This document shows positions 1 to 9,698 of a stretch of 64,000 nucleotides of DNA, in pieces. Made by a program: the position numbers and the translations under genes. Each line of letters opens with the position of its first letter. Within the stretch, counting starts at the first letter, position 1. This DNA is from Wenzhouxiangella sp. XN201 (GTDB taxonomy: Bacteria > Pseudomonadota > Gammaproteobacteria > Xanthomonadales > Wenzhouxiangellaceae), in the NCBI RefSeq assembly GCF_011008905.1, contig NZ_JAAIVI010000022.1, positions 1-64,000 of the forward strand, given 5' to 3'. The notes under the pieces are model-generated. The model saw nothing but the letters and a program-made list of their open reading frames with translations. It did not search any database and had not been told where the DNA came from.

Positions 1-8
1 TGTCTATT

Positions 9-37
9 GGTCGGAGGTTCGAATCGGAACTCCGGAT
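9..37 (+). other. T-arm-like tRNA fragment
   Basis: Positions 9-25 repeat, in inverted orientation, the 17 nt of variable-loop/T-arm sequence found in the tRNA-Arg at 78-154. The following bases fold back on it (GGA.GTTC with GAAC.TCC) but no acceptor stem or CCA follows. It looks like a decayed or displaced tRNA T-arm, or part of something cut by the window edge. Confidence 0.35.
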
Positions 38-40
38 ACG

Positions 41-65
41 AAAAAGCCCCGTCCGGGGACAGGGC
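41..65 (-). terminator. Rho-independent terminator of tRNA-Arg
   Basis: Read leftward, a hairpin with a GCCCTGTCC / GGACGGGGC stem (46-65) is followed by five T (41-45). It lies 13 bases past the CCA end of the tRNA-Arg gene. Confidence 0.8.
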
Positions 66-77
66 CTCTTCTCTGTT

Positions 78-154
78 TGGCGCGCCCGGAAGGATTCGAA
101 CCTCCGACCGCCTGGTTCGTAGCCAGGTACTCTATCCAGCTGAGCTACGGGCGC
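78..154 (-). tRNA. tRNA-Arg (anticodon ACG)
   Basis: On the minus strand a full 77-nt cloverleaf is present: acceptor GCGCCCG pairs with CGGGCGC, the anticodon loop is CTACGAA with ACG (A34, expected to become inosine and read CGN), and the T-loop is TTCGAAT. The 3' CCA is encoded. A terminator follows directly. The gene stands alone; the nearest gene, nirS, reads the other way. Confidence 0.96.
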
Positions 155-286
155 TTTGTGAAGCCGGGCATTATCGGGAACGGGCTTCGATGTGTCAAGT
201 CTGGTTCGCGAGAATCGCTATTGTGGCAGTATGGTGATAGGGGGCTTGGGTTACCGATCAGCAGCAATGCGCAAGAAGCTGCGTTT

Positions 287-2514
<2,228 letters not shown>

Positions 2515-2546
2515 TCGGGCGCGGAAGTTCAACTCTAAAGCTTAAC

Positions 2547-2577
2547 AGCGCCCCGGAATTCCGGGGCGCTCTTCATT
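2547..2577 (+). terminator. Terminator after nirS
   Basis: A perfect 24-nt palindrome (2547-2570, AGCGCCCCGG / CCGGGGCGCT around AATT) is followed by CTTCATT. The T-run is short. It lies 32 bp past the nirS stop, so nirS is probably its own transcription unit. Confidence 0.65.
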
Positions 2578-2590
2578 GAGCCCCCAATAC

Positions 2591-4774
2591 ATGTATAGAA
2601 ACAGCCTGATTTGCCTCACCATGATGTTGTCTTCCACGCTCGGCGCCCAAGCTGTCGATGAGGGCGATGAGCAGGAAAGTGACCGCGAGATCGATCGCAT
2701 CACGGTTGTCGCCCACCGCCAGCCCAGGCAGGTTTCCGAGGTGGCGGGTACCGTCACGGTCATCGACGAGGAACGCCTGGCTCGCGATATGGTGGTAGAC
2801 GCCGCCGACCTGGTGCGCTACGAACCCGGAGTCGCAATCGACGGCGGCGGAACGCGGTTTGGCTTCAACGGCTTCCGCATTCGCGGCATCGGCGGCAACC
2901 GCGCCGCTGTCGTGATCGATAACGTGCCAGTGGCCGACCAGTTCAGCGTTGGCAGCTTTGCCGATACCGGGCGCGGGTTACTCGAACTGGGTCTGACCCA
3001 GCGCGTGGAAATCCTGCGCGGCCCGGCCTCGACGCTGTACGGCTCGAAAGCGCTGGGCGGCGTGGTCGCGATCTCGACCCTGGACGCCGACGACATTATC
3101 GACAGCGGTCGGCACGGCACACGTGTCGGCCTACGCGCCGCCACCGACAGCGACCGGGCGCGTCTGATGGCTGCCCGGGCATTCCGCAAGGGCGATTTCG
3201 ATTTTCTGATTGCCGGCGCCGCGCAGCACGGCTCGGAAACCGAAGTGGCCGATCGTCCCGAAGCGACACCGCTGGACAGGCTCGAACGTGACCATCATGC
3301 AATCCTTCTCCGAAGCGGCCTGGAAACCGGGCTGGGACGGGTCCGGCTGACTCTCGATGGTATGCGGGAAACCCGGGACGCCGATATTCGCGCCATGATC
3401 GGCAGCGGCCGGCTCGCATTCACCGAGAAACTGCTCGGTAACGACCGCCGGCACCAGTGGCGAGTACTGCTCGATCAGGACCTGGCCGCGTTCGGTCCGG
3501 TCAGCCGCGGCCACTGGCGGCTGTGGCACCAGTTGACCGACGTGGTCCAGGAAACCGACGATCGGCGACCCAGTGCGCCCACGCCGGTCGAGGTTTTCCG
3601 GCGCTTCGAGTTCCAGCAGGAAACGACGGGACTGGGCACCGACCTGGAGTCCGGGTTCCGGGCGCTGGGTCTAGCGCACCGGCTGGGTTACGGCTTCGAA
3701 TTCAGCCGTTCGGAAGTCCGGGAAAAGCGAGACGGATTGCAGACCAACCTCACCACCGGCGAAACCACCAAGACCATCATCGGCGAAACTCTGCCGCTGC
3801 GCGATTTCCCGAGCACTCGTGTGGACGAGCTCGGCATTTACCTGCACGACGAAATCCGGCTCTGGCCGGGCGGGCCCACGCTCAGCCCGGGCATTCGCTA
3901 TGAATTCTATGACCTGTCGCTGCTCGACGATCCTCTGTTCGAAGCATCCTTCCCCGATGCGGACACGACTGAGCTGAGCAACAGCAGCTGGCTCCCCAAG
4001 CTGGGACTGGTCTGGCCGATGGGCGATTCGACGGAATTCTTCGCGCAATATGCGCGCGGCCTTCGGGCCCCGCCGTTCGGCGATGTCAATATCGGGCTGG
4101 AGTTGCCGCAGTTCCGGGTAAAGGCCATTGCCAATCCGGACCTCGAACCCGAGAAAGGTCGCACCGTGGAAGCTGGCCTGCGCTGGCGTGGTACGGCGTC
4201 CCGGGCCGAAGTCACGCTGTATCGCAATGACTACCGCAACTTCATCCAGACCCGTGCGCCGCTGGGCTTCGACCCGGCCAGCGGATTCCTCCTGTTCCAG
4301 TCGATCAATCGCGACCGTGTACGCATCGAGGGCGGCGAACTCAGGCTGCAGCAGCATTTAGGCGGCGGCTTCACGGCGGAACTGTCCGGCGAGTGGTCGC
4401 GCGGACAGGATCGCGACACCGGCCGCAACCTGCCCGGAATCTCGCCGCCGGCAGCGATCGGCGAGCTGTCCTGGCTGTCGGCTTCGGCCACGCTCGAGAC
4501 GCGTCTGGTCGCAACCGCCGTACGAGGCCAGCGCGAGCTCCTAGACGAGCAAGACGAGGCGCTGTTTTCGGCACCCGGCTATCTCACCGTCGACTGGCTG
4601 ACACGCTGGTTCCCGCGCCCCGACCTCGAAATCGGCCTGGGCCTTTTCAACCTGACCGACCGGCAATACTGGCGTAGCGGCAACGTCATCGGCCGCACCC
4701 CGGACGATCCGACCCTGCCGCTGCTGGCCGAACCGGGCCGCTGGGTGATGGCCAGCCTCACCTGGCATCATTAG
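2591..4774 (+). CDS. TonB-dependent outer-membrane receptor, haem/haemoglobin type
   Basis: A 727-residue outer-membrane porin-type receptor, probably for haem or a metal complex. It has an N-terminal signal sequence to about residue 22, a TonB-box-like stretch (RITVVA, about 37-42) and a plug domain (about 45-160) with ILRGPASTLYGSKALGG. A 22-strand barrel follows, with an FRAP-like RGLRAPPFGD and an NPDLEPE box, both seen in haem/haemoglobin receptors, and ends in aromatic residues WHH. I chose the ATG at 2591; a TTG at 2576 is also in frame but lies inside the nirS terminator tail. It sits between nirS and nirK, so it may supply haem or copper for the nitrite reductases (inference only). 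Exact substrate is not determined. Confidence 0.85.
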   Translation: MYRNSLICLTMMLSSTLGAQAVDEGDEQESDREIDRITVVAHRQPRQVSEVAGTVTVIDEERLARDMVVDAADLVRYEPGVAIDGGGTRFGFNGFRIRGIGGNRAAVVIDNVPVADQFSVGSFADTGRGLLELGLTQRVEILRGPASTLYGSKALGGVVAISTLDADDIIDSGRHGTRVGLRAATDSDRARLMAARAFRKGDFDFLIAGAAQHGSETEVADRPEATPLDRLERDHHAILLRSGLETGLGRVRLTLDGMRETRDADIRAMIGSGRLAFTEKLLGNDRRHQWRVLLDQDLAAFGPVSRGHWRLWHQLTDVVQETDDRRPSAPTPVEVFRRFEFQQETTGLGTDLESGFRALGLAHRLGYGFEFSRSEVREKRDGLQTNLTTGETTKTIIGETLPLRDFPSTRVDELGIYLHDEIRLWPGGPTLSPGIRYEFYDLSLLDDPLFEASFPDADTTELSNSSWLPKLGLVWPMGDSTEFFAQYARGLRAPPFGDVNIGLELPQFRVKAIANPDLEPEKGRTVEAGLRWRGTASRAEVTLYRNDYRNFIQTRAPLGFDPASGFLLFQSINRDRVRIEGGELRLQQHLGGGFTAELSGEWSRGQDRDTGRNLPGISPPAAIGELSWLSASATLETRLVATAVRGQRELLDEQDEALFSAPGYLTVDWLTRWFPRPDLEIGLGLFNLTDRQYWRSGNVIGRTPDDPTLPLLAEPGRWVMASLTWHH

Positions 4775-4819
4775 TAACGCGGTAAGCTGATCGCACGACC
4801 TGCATTTCGAGGGCTCGAC

Positions 4820-6232
4820 ATGCCGCATCATCGACTGATTATTCTCGGGGCCGGCACCGCCGGCCTCAGCGCCTGGAAACAGGCCGGCGACTTCACCGAC
4901 GAAATTGTCATGATCGACCCCGGTCCGCTGGGTACGACCTGTGCACGGGTCGGCTGTATGCCCTCCAAGGCCCTGCTGCAGATCGCCAAGGAAATACACC
5001 AGGCACGTCGGCTGCATGAGAATGGCTTGCTGACCGGACAAGCCGCTGAGGTTGACGGCGCGGCCGTGATGACGCGTGTGCGTGAACTGCGCGATCGTTT
5101 CACCGCCGGCCCGCTCAAGGCGGTCGACCGCATGGGCGAGCGCTATATCAATGGGCGGGCGCGTTTCACGGGGCCCGATTGCATCGAGGTCAATGGTGAA
5201 ACCCACAGCGCTGACGGCATCGTCGCAGCCATCGGCACCAAGCCCCTGGTCCCCGGAAACTGGCCCGACCTGGGCGAGCAGCTGCTGACCAGCGATTCCA
5301 TTTTCGAGATGGCCGATCTCCCCCGACGCGTCGGCGTGATCGGTGCCGGTGCGATCGGCTGCGAGCTCGGCCAGGCCCTGGCGATGCTCGGCTGCGAAGT
5401 CCACCTGTTCGGACGTGACCACCGCTTGGCCGGAACAGCCAGCGACGCCGTCAACGAGGTGATCGGGCAGGCCTTGTCCGATTCGCTGCATCTGCACCTG
5501 GGCGAGAACGCCGAACCGGTCAGGCTCGACGACGGCGTGGCCATACAGGTCGGCGATGAGCAAATCGAAGTGGATGCGGTCGTCGCCGCCATCGGCCGCC
5601 GACCGGTCATCGACGATCTCGGGCTCGAAGCACTGGGCGTGGCTCTCAACGAAAACGGCCTGCCCGAGATCGATCCGGTCAGCCTGCGGGCCGGCGATGC
5701 ACCCGTCTGGTTCGCCGGCGATATCAACGGTATTCGTCCGCTCATGCACGAAGCCGCCGACGAAGGCCGACTGGCAGCCTGGCACGCCCTGCATCCCGAT
5801 GCCGACTGTCTCGGCCGACGCACGCCAATGGCGATCGTCTTTACCGAACCGCAGGTTGCATGGGCCGGCCGGCGAAGCGGTGATCTGCCGGATGGGGCCA
5901 TCACCGGGCAAAGCGATTTCTCGCGCCAGGGCCGGGCGATCATCAAGGGCTACCAACACGGCCTGATGCAGATCCATGCCGAGGAGAACGGTCAGCTAAT
6001 CGGCGCCGAAATGGCCTGCGCCGGCGCCGAGCACCTGGCCCATGAACTGGCCTGGCTGATCCAGCAGGAGATGCACGTGATCGAGGCGCTGCAACTCCCC
6101 TTCTACCACCCGGTGCTGGAAGAGGGGCTGCGCACTGCCTTGCACGATATCCGGCGGCAGTTACCCGAGCGCGAGCGGCGACCGGACCTGCCCCTGTGTG
6201 ACGACGCCCCGGCATCCCTTCCGGGCACCTGA
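4820..6232 (+). CDS. Dihydrolipoamide-dehydrogenase-like pyridine nucleotide-disulfide oxidoreductase
   Basis: A 470-residue FAD/NAD(P) flavoprotein of the Lpd/glutathione-reductase family. The N-terminal FAD-binding GAGTAG lies at about 10-15 and the redox-active disulfide is C41-x4-C46. A second nucleotide-binding motif GAGAIGCELG occurs near 170-180, and the C-terminal interface has the family's HPxxEE pair (FYHPVLEE), so the catalytic His-Glu dyad is present. No 2-oxoacid dehydrogenase E1/E2 genes are adjacent, so it is unlikely to be the main E3 subunit. Its place between a receptor and nirK suggests an accessory redox role, which is inference. It starts at ATG 4820, 45 bp after the receptor gene, in a possible operon. 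Confidence 0.85.
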   Translation: MPHHRLIILGAGTAGLSAWKQAGDFTDEIVMIDPGPLGTTCARVGCMPSKALLQIAKEIHQARRLHENGLLTGQAAEVDGAAVMTRVRELRDRFTAGPLKAVDRMGERYINGRARFTGPDCIEVNGETHSADGIVAAIGTKPLVPGNWPDLGEQLLTSDSIFEMADLPRRVGVIGAGAIGCELGQALAMLGCEVHLFGRDHRLAGTASDAVNEVIGQALSDSLHLHLGENAEPVRLDDGVAIQVGDEQIEVDAVVAAIGRRPVIDDLGLEALGVALNENGLPEIDPVSLRAGDAPVWFAGDINGIRPLMHEAADEGRLAAWHALHPDADCLGRRTPMAIVFTEPQVAWAGRRSGDLPDGAITGQSDFSRQGRAIIKGYQHGLMQIHAEENGQLIGAEMACAGAEHLAHELAWLIQQEMHVIEALQLPFYHPVLEEGLRTALHDIRRQLPERERRPDLPLCDDAPASLPGT

Positions 6233-6291
6233 GTCCCCCGCCGGCTGCAGCGTCGAAAACATGGAAATCTGATCGAAAATCGACCGGCAAT

Positions 6292-6333
6292 TTGACCTCG
6301 CTCAAATAGCTGCCCATGGTGAAGCTTTAAGAT
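6292..6333 (+). promoter_or_regulatory. FNR/DNR-type box and -10 of nirK
   Basis: TTGAC-CTCG-CTCAA at 6292-6305 fits the FNR/DNR palindrome with a C in place of T at position 5. A -10-like TAAGAT lies at 6328-6333. The box centre would sit at about -41 from a start near 6340. The right half-site (CTCAA) is the same as in the nirS box. Confidence 0.7.
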
Positions 6334-6395
6334 GCACGCGAAATACATGTTAGGTATTTCAACTGTACAAATCAGCTCGCCAAAGGAGCAGCAAA

Positions 6396-7547
6396 ATGAT
6401 ACGCAGCAAGTCTACAACAGTCGCCGCCATGGCCCTGGCACTCAGCTTCGGCGCCGGCTCAGTTTCCGCCAACGACCGCCTCGTCCACGACGGCGAATTC
6501 ATGGTCGACGGCATGATCTTCGGCCTGCCCGAAGCCCGCGTCTACACCGAAGACTACAGCGGCCCGCCGGTGGTGGGCGACTACCTCACGGCCGTGCCCC
6601 ACCTGGCCGAACTCGACTACGACGGCAATCGCACGCACGAAGTGCGCATGGACGTGATTTCCCAGCAGATCGAGATTGCACCGGGCAAGTTCTACAATGC
6701 CTGGACCTTCGGCGGCAGCGTGCCCGGCCCGACCCTGCATGTGCGCGAAGGCGACCGCGTGGTGTTCACCATGAAGAACCGCTCGGACGAACCGGTGGTG
6801 ATCACCGAGCCGGTCGCAGGCGGCAGTCCCTTCTTCGGCCAGATCCGCGCCAACCCGATCCAGAACAACCAGCCGGCTGTCAGTGCGATGCCGCATTCGA
6901 TGGATTTTCACAGCGGCACCGTGGCCGCCGACGACAAGTGGCGGACCATTCCCCCGGGCGTGACCATCGAGTTCGAATGGGTCGCCAACTACCCCGGCGT
7001 GTACATGTACCACTGCGGCACTCCCAGCGTGCTGATGCACACCGCCCAGGGCCAGTACGGCGCCGTCGTGGTCTCGCCCAAGAACGGTTTTCCCACCGAT
7101 GACCAGGTCGACCGCGAGTATGTATTGGTGCAGTCGGAGTTCTACCTGACCGAGGACGAGTACAACGAAGGCTACCGCTACGACCACGAAGCGGCCATGG
7201 CCCGCAATCCCAGCCACGTGACCTTCAACGGGCACATCAACACCCTGCACGACCAGCCGCTGCGCGCCAACGCCGGTGAGCGGGTCCGCCTGTACGTGCT
7301 CAATGCCGGTCCCAGCGACACCTCCAGCTTCCACGTCATCGGCGCGATCTTCGACCGGGTCTGGTACGAAGGCAACGTCGAGAACGAATGGCGCGGCATG
7401 CAGACGGTTCTGCTCGGCGCCAGCAACGGTGCGGTAATGGACTTCATCGTGCCCGAGGAAGGCAGCTACAAGCTGGTCGACCACGAGTTCGCCGACGCCG
7501 AGCGCGGTGCCGCCGGCACGCTGATCGCCGGACCGCGCCAACAGTAG
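6396..7547 (+). CDS. nirK: Copper-containing nitrite reductase
   Basis: Periplasmic trimeric two-domain cupredoxin reducing nitrite to nitric oxide. 383 residues, with a cleavable signal peptide ending near SVSA-N (about 25). The type 2 copper ligands His172, His206 and His363 and the catalytic Asp170 and His313 are present, as are type 1 ligands His167, Cys207 and His215. The expected axial Met (HxxxxM, in the usual ...GMYG) is Gln220 (GQYG); the codon is CAG. Gln is the axial ligand in stellacyanin, where it lowers the potential. The sequence resembles the AniA-like class (FHVIG..FD, LVDHE). The ribosome site AAAGGAG is close upstream. It is followed by nirV and a SCO gene in the same direction. 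It lies in the same 8 kb as nirS, which is unusual. Confidence 0.95.
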   Translation: MIRSKSTTVAAMALALSFGAGSVSANDRLVHDGEFMVDGMIFGLPEARVYTEDYSGPPVVGDYLTAVPHLAELDYDGNRTHEVRMDVISQQIEIAPGKFYNAWTFGGSVPGPTLHVREGDRVVFTMKNRSDEPVVITEPVAGGSPFFGQIRANPIQNNQPAVSAMPHSMDFHSGTVAADDKWRTIPPGVTIEFEWVANYPGVYMYHCGTPSVLMHTAQGQYGAVVVSPKNGFPTDDQVDREYVLVQSEFYLTEDEYNEGYRYDHEAAMARNPSHVTFNGHINTLHDQPLRANAGERVRLYVLNAGPSDTSSFHVIGAIFDRVWYEGNVENEWRGMQTVLLGASNGAVMDFIVPEEGSYKLVDHEFADAERGAAGTLIAGPRQQ

Positions 7548-7582
7548 CCGCCATCCACTTTCCGGACCAGGGAGCCGCCGTC

Positions 7583-8356
7583 ATGCGCACCATGCTGATT
7601 GTCCTGGCGTTGAGTCTGTCCATGACAGCCTTGGCCGAGGAAACCGACATCGTGTTCATCGACGGCGGCGACTGGGAGCTGCCGATCGTGCGCGAAGACA
7701 CGGGCGGCCCAGGCAGGGTCGACGACTTCGCGCTCGATGCCCGCCAGGTGACCAACGCCGAGTTCCGCGAATTCGTCGCAGCCAATCCCGAATGGCGCCG
7801 CGACCGCGCCCCGGGCATCTTCCGCGACGACCGTTACCTGGCGCACTGGCCCGCAGCCGACGCCCTGGGCGAAGGCAATGCGGCCCCCGACCGGCCCGTG
7901 ACACGGGTGTCCTGGTACGCCGCCCGCGCCTACTGCAGGGAACTGGGCGGTCGGCTTCCGACCATGACCCAGTGGGAGTACGCCGCCGAACGCCAACGCG
8001 AGGCGCTGGGTGTGACTCCGGATGACTACGCCCGCAAGCTGTTCAGCTGGTACGCCAATCCCGGCGCGGGCGCGCTCTCGCCGGTCGCCCGGGGCAAGGC
8101 GCCCGGACTGGGGATCCACGACCTGCACGGCCTGGTACTCGAGTGGGTGGAAGACTTCCAGCTGGTGCTCGGCCGCGGCGACGACATCGACCTGCTGACC
8201 GGCTCCTGCGGCGACACGGCCCGCTTTCTGCCGGAGTTCGACCAGGCCCATTACGCCACCTTCCTGCGCTTCCAGTCGCGCAGCAACTACCGGCCCGAAA
8301 CCACGACCAGCACACTGGGCTTCCGGTGTGCATACGATCCCGGAGCAAGACCATGA
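7583..8356 (+). CDS. nirV: SUMF1/formylglycine-generating-enzyme-family protein, NirV-like
   Basis: A 257-residue exported protein (signal peptide MRTMLIVLALSLSMTALA) with the SUMF1 fold: DFALDARQVTNAEFREF near the N terminus, PVTRVSWYAARAYCRELGGRLPT in the middle, EWE-type and GLVLEWVEDF motifs, and a C-terminal GFRC. Members of this family follow nirK in several denitrifiers and are called NirV; their reaction is unknown. The start at ATG 7583 gives a proper signal peptide. The gene begins 35 bp after nirK and its TGA overlaps the ATG of the SCO gene, so the three are probably one transcript. It may help mature or assemble the copper nitrite reductase (inference from context). Confidence 0.85.
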   Translation: MRTMLIVLALSLSMTALAEETDIVFIDGGDWELPIVREDTGGPGRVDDFALDARQVTNAEFREFVAANPEWRRDRAPGIFRDDRYLAHWPAADALGEGNAAPDRPVTRVSWYAARAYCRELGGRLPTMTQWEYAAERQREALGVTPDDYARKLFSWYANPGAGALSPVARGKAPGLGIHDLHGLVLEWVEDFQLVLGRGDDIDLLTGSCGDTARFLPEFDQAHYATFLRFQSRSNYRPETTTSTLGFRCAYDPGARP

Positions 8357-8985
8357 ATACGCAAATCGCCCTCTTCCTGGCTGCCACCCTGATGGCCACA
8401 GCGGCCACTGCCAAAGAACCGCAGGCCGGAGAGCACGAGGGCCACGACGCCCATGCCCATCACACGCCGATGCACGCTGAAGCGGTAACGCACGACCACT
8501 CCCTGTTCCATCTAGACGCCGAATGGCGCACCCAGCAGGGAGAGCCCTTCCGGCTCGAACAGCTGGCCGGCAGGCCGACGGTCATCACCATGATCTACGG
8601 CTCGTGCACCACCGCCTGCCCGGTGCTGGTCAACGACGCGCGACGCATCGATCGCGCCGCGCCAGTTTCAATTCAGGACGACCTGCAAGTGGTCATCGTC
8701 AGCTTCGATCCGGCCCGCGACACGCCCGAACGCATGGCCGACTATGCCGATTCCTACGAAGTCGATGCCGAACGCTGGCATTTCCTGCACGGGGATCCGG
8801 CCGACATCCGCACCCTGGCAGCCGTGCTGGGCGTGCGCTATCGCGACAACGGCGACGGCACGTTCGACCACAGCAATCTGATCAGCCTGCTCGACACCAC
8901 TGGCCGGGTGGTACACCGCAGCGAGGGCCTGGCACGTCCGGTCGAGCCGGTCGTGGCTGCGCTCGAGCAGCTGCCTGAAAGCTAG
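8353..8985 (+). CDS. SCO1/SenC-family copper chaperone
   Basis: A 210-residue periplasmic thioredoxin-fold protein. After the signal peptide (1-20) comes a His-rich stretch (residues 30-49, eight His), then the SCO copper site C85-x3-C89 (GSCTTACP) and the third ligand in FDHSNL. The family delivers copper to CuA and similar sites. Coupled by ATGA overlap to nirV, so probably dedicated to loading NirK or a partner copper protein (inference). Its stop overlaps the stop of the aldolase gene on the other strand by 4 bp. Confidence 0.9.
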   Translation: MNTQIALFLAATLMATAATAKEPQAGEHEGHDAHAHHTPMHAEAVTHDHSLFHLDAEWRTQQGEPFRLEQLAGRPTVITMIYGSCTTACPVLVNDARRIDRAAPVSIQDDLQVVIVSFDPARDTPERMADYADSYEVDAERWHFLHGDPADIRTLAAVLGVRYRDNGDGTFDHSNLISLLDTTGRVVHRSEGLARPVEPVVAALEQLPES

Positions 8986-9617
8986 GCAGCCTTCACCGCA
9001 GCCAGCAATCGCCCGGCACGCGCCTCGATTGCCTCGAAATCGCCCGCGGCCACGAGCTGCGGGTCGAACAGCGGGGCCACGAATCCGATTGCATGCGCCC
9101 CGGCCGCCAGCCAGTCGGTAGCGTTGCCTTCCGTTACCCCGTGCGTCGGCACGATATTAAGAAACGGCATTGGACCCAGGCAGGCCTTGACGAAATCCGG
9201 GCCGATTCCCGGCGCCGGGAACAGCTTCTGCAACGGCGCACCGGCGCGATGGGCACGCAGCATTTCAGTCGGCGTGTGCGTGCCGGGCATGGCCGCCACA
9301 CCCAATCGATTGGCGGCATCGATTACCGCCTCGTCGGTAACCGGCGAGACCAGGAACTTCGCACCGGCCGCCACCGCTTGCTCGGCCTCGTCCGGTTCAA
9401 GCACCGTACCGGCACCGATTACCAGGTCGTCATGGCGCTTGCTGAAGTCGCGAATGATGTCGAACACATCGGGAATGGTCAGGGTGAACTCGCAGATTCG
9501 GAAACCGCCACGCACGGCCGCCTCCATGGCATGAACCGCGGCATCGGCGTCATGGGTGCGGAGGATGGCGGATGCCCGGGTGCGGCCGAGCAGTTGGACG
9601 AAGTCGGTGGGAGTCAT
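8982..9617 (-). CDS. eda: KDPG/KHG aldolase family
   Basis: A 211-residue class I aldolase that splits 2-keto-3-deoxy-6-phosphogluconate (and/or 4-hydroxy-2-oxoglutarate) to pyruvate plus an aldehyde. Family marks are all present: CEFTLT with the catalytic Glu, VIGAGTVLEPDEA, GAKFLVSP, PGTHTPTE and the Schiff-base lysine in QKLFPA. Normal length. No edd or other Entner-Doudoroff gene lies in the window, so the physiological substrate cannot be told from context. It converges on the SCO gene with a 4-bp overlap of stop codons. Confidence 0.93.
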   Translation of the reverse strand: MTPTDFVQLLGRTRASAILRTHDADAAVHAMEAAVRGGFRICEFTLTIPDVFDIIRDFSKRHDDLVIGAGTVLEPDEAEQAVAAGAKFLVSPVTDEAVIDAANRLGVAAMPGTHTPTEMLRAHRAGAPLQKLFPAPGIGPDFVKACLGPMPFLNIVPTHGVTEGNATDWLAAGAHAIGFVAPLFDPQLVAAGDFEAIEARAGRLLAAVKAA

Positions 9618-9630
9618 AGTGAAACCACAG

Positions 9631-9698
9631 TGTTAAGTGTCAAGTGTGAAGTGTAAAGAAAATCGCAACTCTCCACTTCACACTTCACACTTCACACT
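9631..9698. repeat. Inverted array of 7-nt repeats (island A)
   Basis: Left arm 9631-9658 reads NAAGTGT three times; right arm 9671-9698 is its inverse (CACTTCA units). The spacer is 12 nt, so a long hairpin could form. The right arm runs into the aminotransferase gene and supplies its last codons and stop. One of five such islands in this window (see 12423, 19273, 38949, 43233). Confidence 0.85.

Noticed and set aside
4541-5977. Minus-strand open frame of 478 codons
   Set aside because: Antisense to the flavoprotein and the receptor end; no recognisable domain. Shadow of GC-rich codon use.
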